Source: Desulfurobacterium indicum
GTDB lineage: Bacteria; Aquificota; Aquificia; Desulfurobacteriales; Desulfurobacteriaceae
NCBI RefSeq assembly: GCF_001968985.1
Contig: NZ_MOEN01000001.1
Location: 1 to 64,000, forward strand
Length of the DNA: 64,000 nt
Direction of reading: 5' to 3'
Part shown: positions 16,616-25,898 of the stretch, piece by piece
Layout of the letters: each line of letters begins with the position of its first letter
Numbering within the stretch: the first letter of the stretch is position 1
Position numbers and translations under genes: made by a program
Notes under the pieces: model-generated
The model's input: the letters and a program-made list of their open reading frames with translations, nothing else
Told to the model about the DNA's origin: nothing
Database searches by the model: none

Positions 16616-17383
16616 ATGGCAAAGCCAAAAATTGGAATAATGTATCTTACAAGCTGTGCAGGATGTCAGTGTGAGATACTTAACTATGAAGAAGCGCTCT
16701 TAAAACTTCTTGATTTAACAGAGATTAAATATTTTCCAATAGGCAGCAGTGCCAACACTCTTGATGAGGAGCTTGATGTTCTTTTTGTTGAAGGCTCTGT
16801 TTCTACATCTCTTGATGAAGAAATGGTTAAAAAGGGAAGGGAAAAAGCCAAGGTTCTCGTTGCAATAGGAACCTGTGCTTGCTTTGGCGGTGTTCAGGCA
16901 AACAATAATGATGTTCCTGTTGATGAGCTTCTGGAAACGGTTTATGGGACTACAGATATGCCTTTTAAGATTACTCATGCAAGACCTGTTGAGGAGGTTG
17001 TAAAGGTTGATTATTCTCTTCCTGGATGCCCTGTTGATGGAAAACAGTTCGTCTATGCAACAGCTTTTCTTCTAAATGGTGTTAAACCGTTCTTTCCGAA
17101 AATGGCTGTTTGTTACGAGTGTAAGCTTTCAGAGACAGAATGTAGAACACTTCAGGGACTTTTCTGTCTTGGTCCTATTACTACAGCTGGTTGTGGTGCT
17201 CCATGTACGTCAAAGGGGCTTGGTTGTCAGGGATGTCGTGGTGATCATGATGCTCCGAACTATAAGGAGATGGTGGAAGTTCTCTCAGAGAGGGGACTTA
17301 AAGGTAAAGATATGATTAATTTCATGAAAGTTTTCCGCGGCAACTACCTGAAAGAAAAACTTAAAGATGCAGGGGTCGAATGA
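16616..17383 (+). CDS. hydD: NAD(P)-linked [NiFe] hydrogenase, delta (small) subunit
   Basis: The 255-residue small subunit carries the cluster next to the active site. SCAGCQCEIL near residue 13, ATGIGTC-like AIGTCACFGG near 81 and SLPGCPVDG near 139 are the conserved cysteine positions. Further cysteines (CYECKLSETEC, GCGAPC and GCQGCRG) are typical of the group 3 small subunit. There is no twin-arginine leader, so the enzyme is cytoplasmic. It overlaps hydA by 4 bases. Confidence 0.92.
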   Translation: MAKPKIGIMYLTSCAGCQCEILNYEEALLKLLDLTEIKYFPIGSSANTLDEELDVLFVEGSVSTSLDEEMVKKGREKAKVLVAIGTCACFGGVQANNNDVPVDELLETVYGTTDMPFKITHARPVEEVVKVDYSLPGCPVDGKQFVYATAFLLNGVKPFFPKMAVCYECKLSETECRTLQGLFCLGPITTAGCGAPCTSKGLGCQGCRGDHDAPNYKEMVEVLSERGLKGKDMINFMKVFRGNYLKEKLKDAGVE

Positions 17384-18687
17384 TGAAGAAAGAGATAAAG
17401 GTGGATCACTTAACGAGGGTTGAAGGTCATGGTGCCATAGAGATAATTTTTGAAGGGGATAAGGTAAAAGATGTTAAAGTAAGGATAACTGAAGGGCCGA
17501 GATTTTACGAATACACTGTAAGAGAAAGACTCTGGACAGACATTCCAAAAGTCGTTTCGAGAATATGCGGTATTTGTTATGTCTCTCACCGTATAGCTTC
17601 TGTAAGGGCTATTGAAGATGCGTTTGGTGTTAAGGTTCCAGAACCTATAGAACTTTTGAGGAAGCTTCTTATAGTCGGTGAATTTTTTGAGAGTCATTCA
17701 CTTCACGTTTATTTTCTGGCACTTCCAGACTACATGGGATATGATTCTGCCCTTGCTATGGCTAAAGAGTATCCTAACGTTGTTAAGCGTGCGTTTAAGA
17801 TGAAAAACCTGGGTAATACCATAATGAAGACAATCACGGGGAAACATTTCCACGGAGAAAACATTATTCCTGGAGGTTTCGCCACTTATCCTACGAAAGA
17901 GGAACTTCTTGCTTTAAAGGAGCAACTTGAAGAGATAATGGTAGATGTTGAAGATACGGTTAAACTTTTTGATTCTCTTGATTATCCTGAGCTGAATGAT
18001 CCGCCTATGTTTCAAATGGCAATATCAAAAGATAAGCTTGCATTCGTCGGTAATGAGATATATCTGTCTGATGGGACTGTGTTTACCAAAAACGAGTTTG
18101 AGATGTTTGTTATTGAAAGTTTTAACGGCTATTCTATGGCAAAGCAGTCAACAATAGAAGGGAAGCCGTTTTTAGTAGGTCCTCTTGCAAGAGTTAATCT
18201 TCATCTTGATTCTTTGAGACCTAAGACGAAGGAAATTATGAAAAATATGAGAATTAAGTTCCCTTCAAACAACAGTCTACATCAAAATGTTGCAAGGACA
18301 ATAGAACTTATGGAACTTACACAGGAAGGTATTGAGCTTATAGATGCTATACTTGCTGATTATCCTTCGATTTCAAGAGTAGAAATTAAGCCGAAAGCCG
18401 GAACAGGTTTTGGACTTAAGGAAGCACCGAGAGGAACTCTCTATCATAAGTATTCCTTTGATGAAAACGGCAGATGCATCAACGCAAATATAATTACACC
18501 GACAGCTCAGCTACAGGCGAACATGGAGAAGGATTTAAAATCGCTTGCTGAAAGGCTTTCTTCCGAGGATGAGGCTACTGTCAAAAAGTATGCCGAGATG
18601 ATGATAAGGGCTTATGACCCATGTATTTCCTGTTCAGTTCATATGTTTGGTGCCAGGTTTGAGACCTTGAAAGTTATTCGTCTGTAA
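17380..18687 (+). CDS. hydA: NAD(P)-linked [NiFe] hydrogenase, alpha (large, catalytic) subunit
   Basis: The 435-residue catalytic subunit holds the NiFe centre. The L1 motif RICGICYVSHR (about residues 61-71) and L2 motif DPCISCSVH (about 412-420) provide four cysteines. Fifteen residues follow the L2 histidine, so C-terminal processing by a maturation protease is expected; none is encoded in the window. The beta-gamma-delta-alpha order is that of the Pyrococcus sulfhydrogenase (group 3b), reversible with NAD(P)H and able to reduce sulfur in some species. The direction used here is inferred to be NAD(P)H supply from H2. Confidence 0.93.
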   Translation: MMKKEIKVDHLTRVEGHGAIEIIFEGDKVKDVKVRITEGPRFYEYTVRERLWTDIPKVVSRICGICYVSHRIASVRAIEDAFGVKVPEPIELLRKLLIVGEFFESHSLHVYFLALPDYMGYDSALAMAKEYPNVVKRAFKMKNLGNTIMKTITGKHFHGENIIPGGFATYPTKEELLALKEQLEEIMVDVEDTVKLFDSLDYPELNDPPMFQMAISKDKLAFVGNEIYLSDGTVFTKNEFEMFVIESFNGYSMAKQSTIEGKPFLVGPLARVNLHLDSLRPKTKEIMKNMRIKFPSNNSLHQNVARTIELMELTQEGIELIDAILADYPSISRVEIKPKAGTGFGLKEAPRGTLYHKYSFDENGRCINANIITPTAQLQANMEKDLKSLAERLSSEDEATVKKYAEMMIRAYDPCISCSVHMFGARFETLKVIRL

Positions 18688-18700
18688 AAGATTACTTTTT

Positions 18701-18736
18701 AAAAACGCCCCCCTTTCAAAGGGGGCGTTTTTATTT
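18701..18736 (+). terminator. Rho-independent terminator of the hydrogenase operon
   Basis: AAAAACG plus a C run, TTTCAAA, then a G run and CGTTTTT form a long GC-rich hairpin with one unpaired C, followed by T-rich sequence. Confidence 0.92.
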
Positions 18737-18740
18737 TAAA

Positions 18741-18749
18741 TGGTAAAAT
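18741..18749 (+). promoter_or_regulatory. Extended -10 promoter (TGGTAAAAT) upstream of the thioredoxin-like gene
   Basis: TGG followed by TAAAAT lies 5 bases beyond the hydrogenase terminator. Transcription would start near 18756, so the ATG at 18756 cannot be used and the ATG at 18780 is favoured. Confidence 0.5.
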
Positions 18750-18779
18750 CAATCAATGATAAAAAATCCCGGAGGGTTT

Positions 18780-19202
18780 ATGGATACAGCTATAAGAATT
18801 TTCTATTATATTGCCAGGGTGTTTTTCTTCATAGCTTTTCTGTATCTCTCTTTTATTATTCTTCTCAGGATTTACTGGGGATTTAAGTCTAAAAGAATGA
18901 AGGGAAAGCCGCTTCCTTTACTTGATGGGGAATTTGCCCGTCTAAAAAAAGGGAAAGGGCTTGTCTATTTCTACTCACCTACCTGTCAGCCGTGTAAAGC
19001 AATGGAGCCGATTATAAAGAAGCTTGTTAAGGATGCGAAGATAAAAGTTGTAAGAGTTAATGTTACTGAGAAACCGGAACTTGCCAGAAAATTTGGTGTT
19101 CTTGCTACTCCTTCTGAAATTCTGGTTGAGGACGGTAAGATTGTTAAAGTTATTTTAGGGCCTGCGACTGAAGGAGATATAAGAAAAGGATTAGGGTTAT
19201 GA
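18780..19202 (+). CDS. Membrane-anchored thioredoxin-like protein
   Basis: The 140-residue protein has one N-terminal membrane helix (about residues 6-32) and a thioredoxin domain with the redox motif CQPC in YSPTCQPCKAMEP (about 60-72) and the cis-proline region VLATPSEILV. GGAGGG at 18771-18776 supports the ATG at 18780. The orientation of the domain is uncertain: few positive charges precede the helix and several (KSKRMKGK) follow it, which by the positive-inside rule favours a cytoplasmic domain. It overlaps the next gene by 4 bases; its substrate is unknown. Confidence 0.8.
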   Translation: MDTAIRIFYYIARVFFFIAFLYLSFIILLRIYWGFKSKRMKGKPLPLLDGEFARLKKGKGLVYFYSPTCQPCKAMEPIIKKLVKDAKIKVVRVNVTEKPELARKFGVLATPSEILVEDGKIVKVILGPATEGDIRKGLGL

Positions 19203-20569
19203 AAATAATGTTTTGTGGAGCAGCACAGGTTGTTACGGGAAGTTGCCATCTTATAGAAACAGGTAATTCGAAATTTCTTCTTGATTGCGGTCAGTTTCAG
19301 GGAGCTATGGAGCTTGAGGATCTTAACTATACCTTTCCTTTCAGGCCTTCTGATATTGATTTTGTTATTCTTTCCCACGGCCATCTTGATCACTGTGGTC
19401 GTCTTCCTCTGCTTGTAAAGGAAGGTTTTTCTGGAAAAATATATGCTACACCTGGAACAATAGATATTGCAAGATTAATACTGATGGATGCCGCTCAAGT
19501 TCAGGAAGAATCGATAGAAACTGTAAATAGAAAACGGGAAAGGGAAGGATTACCTCCTGTTGCTCCACTCTTTATTCTTGATGATGTATTTGATGTTTTC
19601 GATCTTTTTGAGCCTATTCCTTACGGTGAATGGGTTGGTATAAAGGATTTAAAATTCAGATTCAGCGATGCGGGCCATATTCTCTGTTCTTCTTTTATAG
19701 AGATGGAAATTGAAGGAAAAAGGGTCGTCTATTCAGGAGATCTCGGAAATAAAGGAAAACCTTTTGTTCGTGATCCTTTCTATCCAGAAAAGGCGGATGT
19801 TCTTATTGTTGAATCAACCTATGGAAACAGAGTTCATAAATCGGTTGTAGAATCTGTTAGAGAATTAAAAGAAGCTATACTGGACACCTTTAAAAGAGGT
19901 GGTGTTGTTCTTATACCTACTTTTGCCCTTGAAAGGGCACAGGATATTCTTTACTTTTTAAAGCAGTTTATAGAAAAGAGGGAAATTCCAAAATGTAAGG
20001 TTTTTCTGGATAGTCCTCTTGCCATTTCGATTACCAGAACGTTCAAAAGACATAAAGAATGTTTTGATAAAGATACTCTTGAAATGTTCAAAAAAGGAGA
20101 TCCGCTGAACTTTCCCGGTTTAACTTTCACAAGAACGGTTGAAGAGTCTATGAGGATAAATCAGGTAAAGTCTCACGCCATAATAATTGCTGGAAATGGT
20201 ATGTGCACTGCAGGTAGGATTGTTCACCATTTAAGGCATCATCTATGGGATAGGAACAGTTCCATAGTATTTATAGGTTATCAGGCAGAAGGAACTACTG
20301 GAAGAGAAATTATTGAAGGGAAGAAAAAAGTTAAAATTTTCAATGAGTATATAAAAGTAAATGCAAAGGTTTATACGATAAACGGTTTTTCTTCTCATGC
20401 CGATAAACCGCAACTTATTGATTGGATAAAAAGAGGGACTAAAAAAGATACCAGAATTGTTCTTGTTCATGGTGAAAAAGATGTGATGAAGGATTACGGA
20501 GAGGCTATATTAAAAGATATAGGAATTAAACCGATTATTCCTGAACTTTATGAGACATTAACCTTCTAG
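19199..20569 (+). CDS. Metallo-beta-lactamase/beta-CASP family RNA nuclease
   Basis: The 456-residue protein matches the bacterial CPSF-like group (Ysh1/YSDC type). It starts MKIMFCGAAQVVTGSCHLIE, has the zinc motif SHGHLDHCGRLP near residue 59, an SDAGHILCSS histidine near 159, VESTYGNR, then the beta-CASP region with AGNGMCTAGRIVHHL, and ends with FSSHADKPQLIDW and VHGEKD. Members cleave RNA; the specific substrate here is unknown. Its start overlaps the thioredoxin-like gene by 4 bases, and polX follows after 13 bases. Confidence 0.88.
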   Translation: MKIMFCGAAQVVTGSCHLIETGNSKFLLDCGQFQGAMELEDLNYTFPFRPSDIDFVILSHGHLDHCGRLPLLVKEGFSGKIYATPGTIDIARLILMDAAQVQEESIETVNRKREREGLPPVAPLFILDDVFDVFDLFEPIPYGEWVGIKDLKFRFSDAGHILCSSFIEMEIEGKRVVYSGDLGNKGKPFVRDPFYPEKADVLIVESTYGNRVHKSVVESVRELKEAILDTFKRGGVVLIPTFALERAQDILYFLKQFIEKREIPKCKVFLDSPLAISITRTFKRHKECFDKDTLEMFKKGDPLNFPGLTFTRTVEESMRINQVKSHAIIIAGNGMCTAGRIVHHLRHHLWDRNSSIVFIGYQAEGTTGREIIEGKKKVKIFNEYIKVNAKVYTINGFSSHADKPQLIDWIKRGTKKDTRIVLVHGEKDVMKDYGEAILKDIGIKPIIPELYETLTF

Positions 20570-20582
20570 AAGGAAGAAAACA

Positions 20583-22307
20583 ATGAAAAATAAAGAGCTT
20601 GCCAGAATATTTGATGAATGGGCTGATATACTTGAATTTAAAGGAGATAATCCCTACCATATTAGAGCTTATAGAAATGCAGCAAGAATAATAAATGACC
20701 TGTCAGAGGATATAGAAGTTCTTGCAAAAGAAGGAAAACTTTCTTCCCTTCCCGGTATAGGAAAACGCCTGCAGGCAAAGATTCTTGAGTTTTTGAAAAC
20801 AGGAAAGATTGAAGAATTTGAGAAGCTTAAGACAGAAGTGCCGGACACGATTTTTACTCTTCTTGATATTCCTGGTGTTGGTCCGAAAACTGTTAAGCTC
20901 CTCTATGAGCAGCTTGGTATTAGGAGCCTTGAAGACCTAAAAAGGGCTATAGAACAGGGAAAACTTTACCAGCTTCCTGGTTTCAGACAGAAGAAAGTTG
21001 AGAAAATACGTAAAGGCATAGAGCTTCTTGAAAAATCCCATGGCAGGATTTTGCTTGGTGTTGCGGTTTTTATCGTTGATAGGATAATTGAACAGCTTAA
21101 AAGTCAGGCGTTTGTTGAGCATATTTCTGTTGCCGGATCAACAAGACGTATGAAAGAAACTGTTGGAGATATTGATATTCTCGCGACCGGTAAAAATCTT
21201 GAAATTATAGAAGCTTTTGTTTCTCTTCCTAACGTGAAAGAGCTTTTATGGAAGGGCACAAAGAAGGCTACGATAATTGTTGAAGAGGGAGAACAGGTTG
21301 ACCTGAGGGTAACGGAACCTGATTGTTACGGTGCAGCGCTTCAGTATTTCACCGGCTCTCGTGCCCATAATATTCATCTCCGCACTATATGTGTTAAGAA
21401 CGGACTTAAACTTAACGAATACGGCCTTTTTAAAGGGGAGCAAAGAATTGCAGGGAAAACGGAAGAGGAGATATATGCGGCTCTTGGTATGGATACGCCT
21501 CCGCCGGAAATAAGAGAAGATACTGGAGAGATAGAAGCAGCGTTTGAACATAAACTTCCGGATCTTGTTGAACTTTCTGAAATAAAAGGGGATCTTCATA
21601 TTCATTCCAACTGGTCTGATGGTGCGTCTAAAATAGAGGATTTGATTGATGAAGCTCTGAAAAGGGGATACGAATACATAGCTATAACGGATCATTCAAA
21701 ATCTTTGAAGATAGCTTCTGGACTTTCTGAAGAGGACCTTATGAGGAGAAACTACGAGATAGATAAATGGAATGAGAAATTAAACGGAAAACTTGTTCTT
21801 CTTAAAGGGACAGAGGTAGATATACTTCCTGATGGAAGGCTTGATTACGATGACGAGGTTTTAAAAACACTTGATTTTGTCGTTGCTTCCGTTCACTCAA
21901 GATTTAATGAAGACAATACGAATAGGATACTTAAAGCCATAGAAAATCCCTATGTTAATGTTATAGGCCATCCGACGGGAAGGGTTATAGGTGCAAGGGA
22001 AGCCTATCCGCTGGATCTTGAGAAAATATTTAAAGCGGCTGCTGAAACAGGAACGGCAATGGAGATAAACTGCTACTATAACAGGCTTGATTTGAAAGAT
22101 TCTAATTGCCGTCTTGCAAAACGATTCGGTGTCAGATTTTCTTTAGGAACCGACTCCCATCACAGGGATCACATGTGGATGATAAAGCTTGGTGTTGGAA
22201 CTGCACGTAGAGGCTGGGTGGAGAAAAGGGAGGTTATTAATACCTTGACTTTGAGTAAGTTGAAAGATTTTGTTATGGCAAAGCGGAAGAAATTTGGAGT
22301 TGTTTAA
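20583..22307 (+). CDS. polX: DNA polymerase X with PHP domain
   Basis: The 574-residue protein has the bacterial PolX layout. An N-terminal helix-hairpin-helix part (LSSLPGIGKRLQAKI near 56 and DIPGVGPKTVKLLYE near 96) precedes a nucleotidyltransferase palm (GSTRRMKETVGDIDILATG near 185, with an Asp at QVDLRVT). The C-terminal PHP phosphoesterase begins KGDLHIHSNWSDG near residue 336 and has later metal ligands (HSRFNED, GHPTGR, GTDSHH). It functions in gap-filling repair, and the PHP part gives 3'-5' exonuclease activity in characterised members. Key palm aspartates are present. Confidence 0.94.
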   Translation: MKNKELARIFDEWADILEFKGDNPYHIRAYRNAARIINDLSEDIEVLAKEGKLSSLPGIGKRLQAKILEFLKTGKIEEFEKLKTEVPDTIFTLLDIPGVGPKTVKLLYEQLGIRSLEDLKRAIEQGKLYQLPGFRQKKVEKIRKGIELLEKSHGRILLGVAVFIVDRIIEQLKSQAFVEHISVAGSTRRMKETVGDIDILATGKNLEIIEAFVSLPNVKELLWKGTKKATIIVEEGEQVDLRVTEPDCYGAALQYFTGSRAHNIHLRTICVKNGLKLNEYGLFKGEQRIAGKTEEEIYAALGMDTPPPEIREDTGEIEAAFEHKLPDLVELSEIKGDLHIHSNWSDGASKIEDLIDEALKRGYEYIAITDHSKSLKIASGLSEEDLMRRNYEIDKWNEKLNGKLVLLKGTEVDILPDGRLDYDDEVLKTLDFVVASVHSRFNEDNTNRILKAIENPYVNVIGHPTGRVIGAREAYPLDLEKIFKAAAETGTAMEINCYYNRLDLKDSNCRLAKRFGVRFSLGTDSHHRDHMWMIKLGVGTARRGWVEKREVINTLTLSKLKDFVMAKRKKFGVV

Positions 22308-22319
22308 GGGGAGGTATCT

Positions 22320-23930
22320 ATGTTTGTTCTTAAAGCTTCCGAGATGGGAATTATGGATAAAGAGACGATAGAAGGTGTCGGTATTCCGGGTATTGTTTTG
22401 ATGGAAAATGCTGCCCGTGGTGTCGCTTCTGTTATAAAGAAGAAGATACCCGGAAGGAAAGCTGTAATTGTTTGCGGTAAAGGTAATAACGGAGGTGATG
22501 GCCTTGCCGTTGCCAGAAATCTTATAAACAGCGGTTACGATGTTAAAATTTTTCTGCTTTCTGAACCGGGGAATTTAAAAGGTGATGCAAGGATTAATTA
22601 CGATGTTTTGCGTGGAATGAAGGTTCAAATTGTTTCTGTTAAAAGGGAGATAGATTTAGGTGATCTATTTTCCGAATGCGAAAATGCCGATTTTATAGTA
22701 GATGCAATTTTTGGAACAGGTTTATCAAAACCTGTTGAGGGATTTTACGCTGCTGTTATAGATATAATAAACAAAAGCAGAACGCCAGTTATTTCTGTTG
22801 ATATACCTTCAGGACTTTTTGCAGATACCGGAGTTTTACCGGAAGGTACTTTTATTAAGGCAAATGTAACTGTTACTTTTGCTTTTCCAAAGCTTGTTCA
22901 TATTATGGCTCCTGCCTGTAAATATGTAGGAGATGTGTTTGTCGTTGACATTTCAATTCCGGCGAAAATTTCAGAGAGGCATAATCCCGGAAGGTATGTT
23001 TTAACCAGAGATAAAGTTTTTGACGTTTTTCCTGGGAGAGATATTAACAGCCATAAGTATAATTTTGGTTTTTTGGCGGTCGTCGGTGGTTCTTGTGGAA
23101 AAACTGGTGCTCCTTCAATGAGTGCACTGGCAGCACTTAGAACAGGGGTTGGCCTTGTTTCGGCTATCGTTCCAAGAGACCTTAATTTTGTCTTTGAAGT
23201 TAAACTTACAGAGCCTATGACGATTCCTATAATGTCAGCAGAGAGGGGACATTTTAACGCTAATTCTGTTGATGAGGTTGTTACTTCTCTTAAAAACAGC
23301 AAATTTACGGCAGTTGCAATAGGTCCGGGTCTTGGATGGAACAGGGATACAGAAGTGTTTGTTAAGGAGATTCTGGAAAATGTTGACCTGCCGTTTGTTA
23401 TAGATGCAGATGGTTTGAATTCGCTTTCAAAAAATGTTGATATTTTGAAAAATTTAAAGAAAACGGCAATTCTTACACCTCACGGTGGGGAGTTTTCAAG
23501 GCTTACCGGCCTTCCAACCTCAGAAATAGTCGCAGATCCTGTTACTCATGCTGTTAATTTTGCAAAAGAGCATGGCGTTGTTGTTGTTTTAAAAGGAGGT
23601 AGAACCGTTGTTGCAACTCCCGAAGGGAAAGCATTTATAAACATTATAGGAAATCCGGGTATGGCTACGGCAGGGACCGGAGATGTTCTCACGGGAATTA
23701 TAGGAGCGTTTGTAGCAATGGGTATTTCTGCAGAAAAAGCTGCCACAGCGGGGGTTTTTCTTCATTCCCTTGCTGGAGATATGGCGAAAGAAAAGTTTGG
23801 TCAGGAATCCCTGGTGGCTACAGATTTAATTGAGCTTTTACCAGAGGCAATCAAGTTACTAAAACAACCTCTTTCAGAGGGAACAGAGATACCTTTTGTT
23901 AGCTCGATGAGAGAGATAGTAGGTGTTTAG
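22320..23930 (+). CDS. nnr: Bifunctional NAD(P)H-hydrate epimerase and ADP-dependent dehydratase
   Basis: The 536-residue fused enzyme repairs NADHX/NADPHX, hydrated nicotinamide cofactors that form faster at high temperature. The N-terminal epimerase half (about 1-215) contains ENAARGVA, CGKGNNGGDGLAVAR and DAIFGTGL. The C-terminal dehydratase half contains VVGGSCGKTGAPSMSALAALRTGVGLV, AIGPGLG, LTPHGGEFSRL and NPGMATAGTGDVLTGIIGAF. The length is normal for the fusion. GGGGAGG precedes the ATG. The kinase gene begins 8 bases before its end. Confidence 0.94.
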   Translation: MFVLKASEMGIMDKETIEGVGIPGIVLMENAARGVASVIKKKIPGRKAVIVCGKGNNGGDGLAVARNLINSGYDVKIFLLSEPGNLKGDARINYDVLRGMKVQIVSVKREIDLGDLFSECENADFIVDAIFGTGLSKPVEGFYAAVIDIINKSRTPVISVDIPSGLFADTGVLPEGTFIKANVTVTFAFPKLVHIMAPACKYVGDVFVVDISIPAKISERHNPGRYVLTRDKVFDVFPGRDINSHKYNFGFLAVVGGSCGKTGAPSMSALAALRTGVGLVSAIVPRDLNFVFEVKLTEPMTIPIMSAERGHFNANSVDEVVTSLKNSKFTAVAIGPGLGWNRDTEVFVKEILENVDLPFVIDADGLNSLSKNVDILKNLKKTAILTPHGGEFSRLTGLPTSEIVADPVTHAVNFAKEHGVVVVLKGGRTVVATPEGKAFINIIGNPGMATAGTGDVLTGIIGAFVAMGISAEKAATAGVFLHSLAGDMAKEKFGQESLVATDLIELLPEAIKLLKQPLSEGTEIPFVSSMREIVGV

Positions 23931-25887
23931 AACAAAGAGTTCGAGAGACAGAGCTTTAAAAATAGCTGGATTATCTTTGCTTTTTGTTATCCTGCTGTTT
24001 TACGGCACAAGGTTTATTTCCGGTATTTCCGGAAAATTCTATTTAAGTAATCCGACATTTCACATTCTTTTCTCTCTCAATTTGCTTGTTCTTTTGGTTA
24101 TTTTTGTTTTTTTAATTAGAAATATCTTTCTGTTTTTCATCCCTCACCGCTCCACAAGATTGAGATTTAAACTTGTTACTGCCTTTTCTCTTCTCATTTT
24201 AGGTCCTTCTCTCTTTGCGGTGATAATATCAACAAGTTTTGTTAATAAAGGTCTTGATAGGCTTTTTCGTCTTCAGATGAAAAGGAGTGTTGAAACTTCT
24301 CTTTTACTTGCAAGGGAAAGTTTAAATCTTGTTGCTGATGATATTGCTCGATTTCTGAAGACTTTTCCGTCGTTCAAAAGGGTAAATCCTGTGGAAGAAG
24401 GGTTTGAAGGTATTTGCCGTATTGGTAAAAGTGTGGAGTGTAAAGGGAATATAGAGGTAGAGCCTTTAACTGTTAAAAAAGTTCTTGAAGTTGAAAGTAT
24501 CTATTCAAGGTTTGATGTGAAAAAAAGGGAGTTGACCGTATGTGTAAAAAGAAGAGGGCGTATATACTGTGCTTCCAGGAAGATTCCTTCATCTTTTGTT
24601 AAAAATTTTTCTCAGCTTGAACAGCTTCAAAAAGATTATAATATGCTAAAAACTTATGAAAGGCCCATAAAAGGTATTTATACTGCCACGTTTTTGATAA
24701 TGGCGTTTCTTGTCCTTTTTGGAGCTTTATGGTTTGCCAGATATTTTGAGAAGAGGATTAATATTCCTGTGGAATCTCTTTACAGAGCCACTAAAAAGAT
24801 TTCAAGGGGAAATCTTGATGTTAAGGTGGAGGAAGAGGGAACCGATGAGCTTAAAAATGTTATAGTGGCTTTTAACTATATGGTAGAGCAGCTTAAAGCT
24901 TTAAAAGAAAAGCTTGAAAGTGAAAAAAACTATGTTGAGAAAGTTATAAACAGTATTTCCCCTGCAGTTATTACTGTTTCTAAAGACGGAGAGGTTATTT
25001 CTTACAACCTGGCTGCTCTTTCTATTGTTAAAAATCTTGAAGGACGGAAGCAATTTATGGAAGTGTTTTCTCCTTATCCAGAAATAAAAGCAACAGTTCA
25101 GGAACTTCTTTTATACGGCGGAGGAAGGAGAGAAATTTCAGAAATCGTTGATGGGAATGAGAGATTTTTATCTGTTGAAGTTATTCCGTTTCCTGACGGA
25201 GAAGGTAGCGTCGTGATTATTGAAGATTTTACAGAGATGGTTAATGCTCAAAAGATGTCTGCATGGAAAGAGGTTGCTCAGAGACTTGCTCACGAAATTA
25301 AAAATCCTCTTACACCTATTTCTCTTTCCGCAGAACGTGTTAGGAGATTAATTTCAAAGCAAGATGTTCCGGAAGAGTTAAAACGCGCCGTTGATAAAGC
25401 CGTTTCTTTGATTGTTGAAGAGGTTGAGATAATAAGGCGTCTTGTTGATGAGTTTAGAACTTTTGCAAGGCTTCCTCTTCCTGAGAAAAAGATGGAAGAC
25501 TTAAATAGATTGATAGAAACTTATGCTCTTGCTTACGGTGAAAAAATAAAAATTAATTTTGATTTCGGAGATATTCCTGAAATTCCGGTGGATAAGAAAC
25601 TTTTTAGAGAAGTTTTTCTTAATTTGATGGAAAATAGTATTGACGCTGGTGCTACTGCCGTTTCCATATCAACGTTCTATAAAGACGGAAGGGTCTATAT
25701 CTCTTTCAGGGATAACGGTCCCGGTATTCCGGAAAATTTAAGAGATAAGATTTTTTCTCCTCACATGTCTACAAAAAAGAGTGGTTGGGGACTGGGTCTT
25801 GCCATTGCTAAAAGAATAATAGAAGACCATGGAGGAAAGATATATCTTGTTGATGGCAATACTTTTGTTATAGAGCTTCCGGCTTAG
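23923..25887 (+). CDS. NtrY-like membrane sensor histidine kinase
   Basis: The 654-residue kinase has three N-terminal membrane helices (the third around VTAFSLLILGPSLFAVIIS), an extracytoplasmic region with four cysteines (about 120-250), a further helix near 255-280, HAMP (about 283-335) and PAS (about 345-440). HisKA contains the phospho-acceptor His in RLAHEIKNPLTPISLS near 460, followed by the ATPase domain (NLMENSIDAGA, DNGPGIP and GWGLGLAIAKRI). This layout matches NtrY-type kinases of nitrogen regulation. The start is GTG at 23923, overlapping nnr. No response regulator is nearby, so its output is unknown. Confidence 0.85.
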   Translation: MFRTKSSRDRALKIAGLSLLFVILLFYGTRFISGISGKFYLSNPTFHILFSLNLLVLLVIFVFLIRNIFLFFIPHRSTRLRFKLVTAFSLLILGPSLFAVIISTSFVNKGLDRLFRLQMKRSVETSLLLARESLNLVADDIARFLKTFPSFKRVNPVEEGFEGICRIGKSVECKGNIEVEPLTVKKVLEVESIYSRFDVKKRELTVCVKRRGRIYCASRKIPSSFVKNFSQLEQLQKDYNMLKTYERPIKGIYTATFLIMAFLVLFGALWFARYFEKRINIPVESLYRATKKISRGNLDVKVEEEGTDELKNVIVAFNYMVEQLKALKEKLESEKNYVEKVINSISPAVITVSKDGEVISYNLAALSIVKNLEGRKQFMEVFSPYPEIKATVQELLLYGGGRREISEIVDGNERFLSVEVIPFPDGEGSVVIIEDFTEMVNAQKMSAWKEVAQRLAHEIKNPLTPISLSAERVRRLISKQDVPEELKRAVDKAVSLIVEEVEIIRRLVDEFRTFARLPLPEKKMEDLNRLIETYALAYGEKIKINFDFGDIPEIPVDKKLFREVFLNLMENSIDAGATAVSISTFYKDGRVYISFRDNGPGIPENLRDKIFSPHMSTKKSGWGLGLAIAKRIIEDHGGKIYLVDGNTFVIELPA

Positions 25888-25898
25888 AGGAGGAAAAA

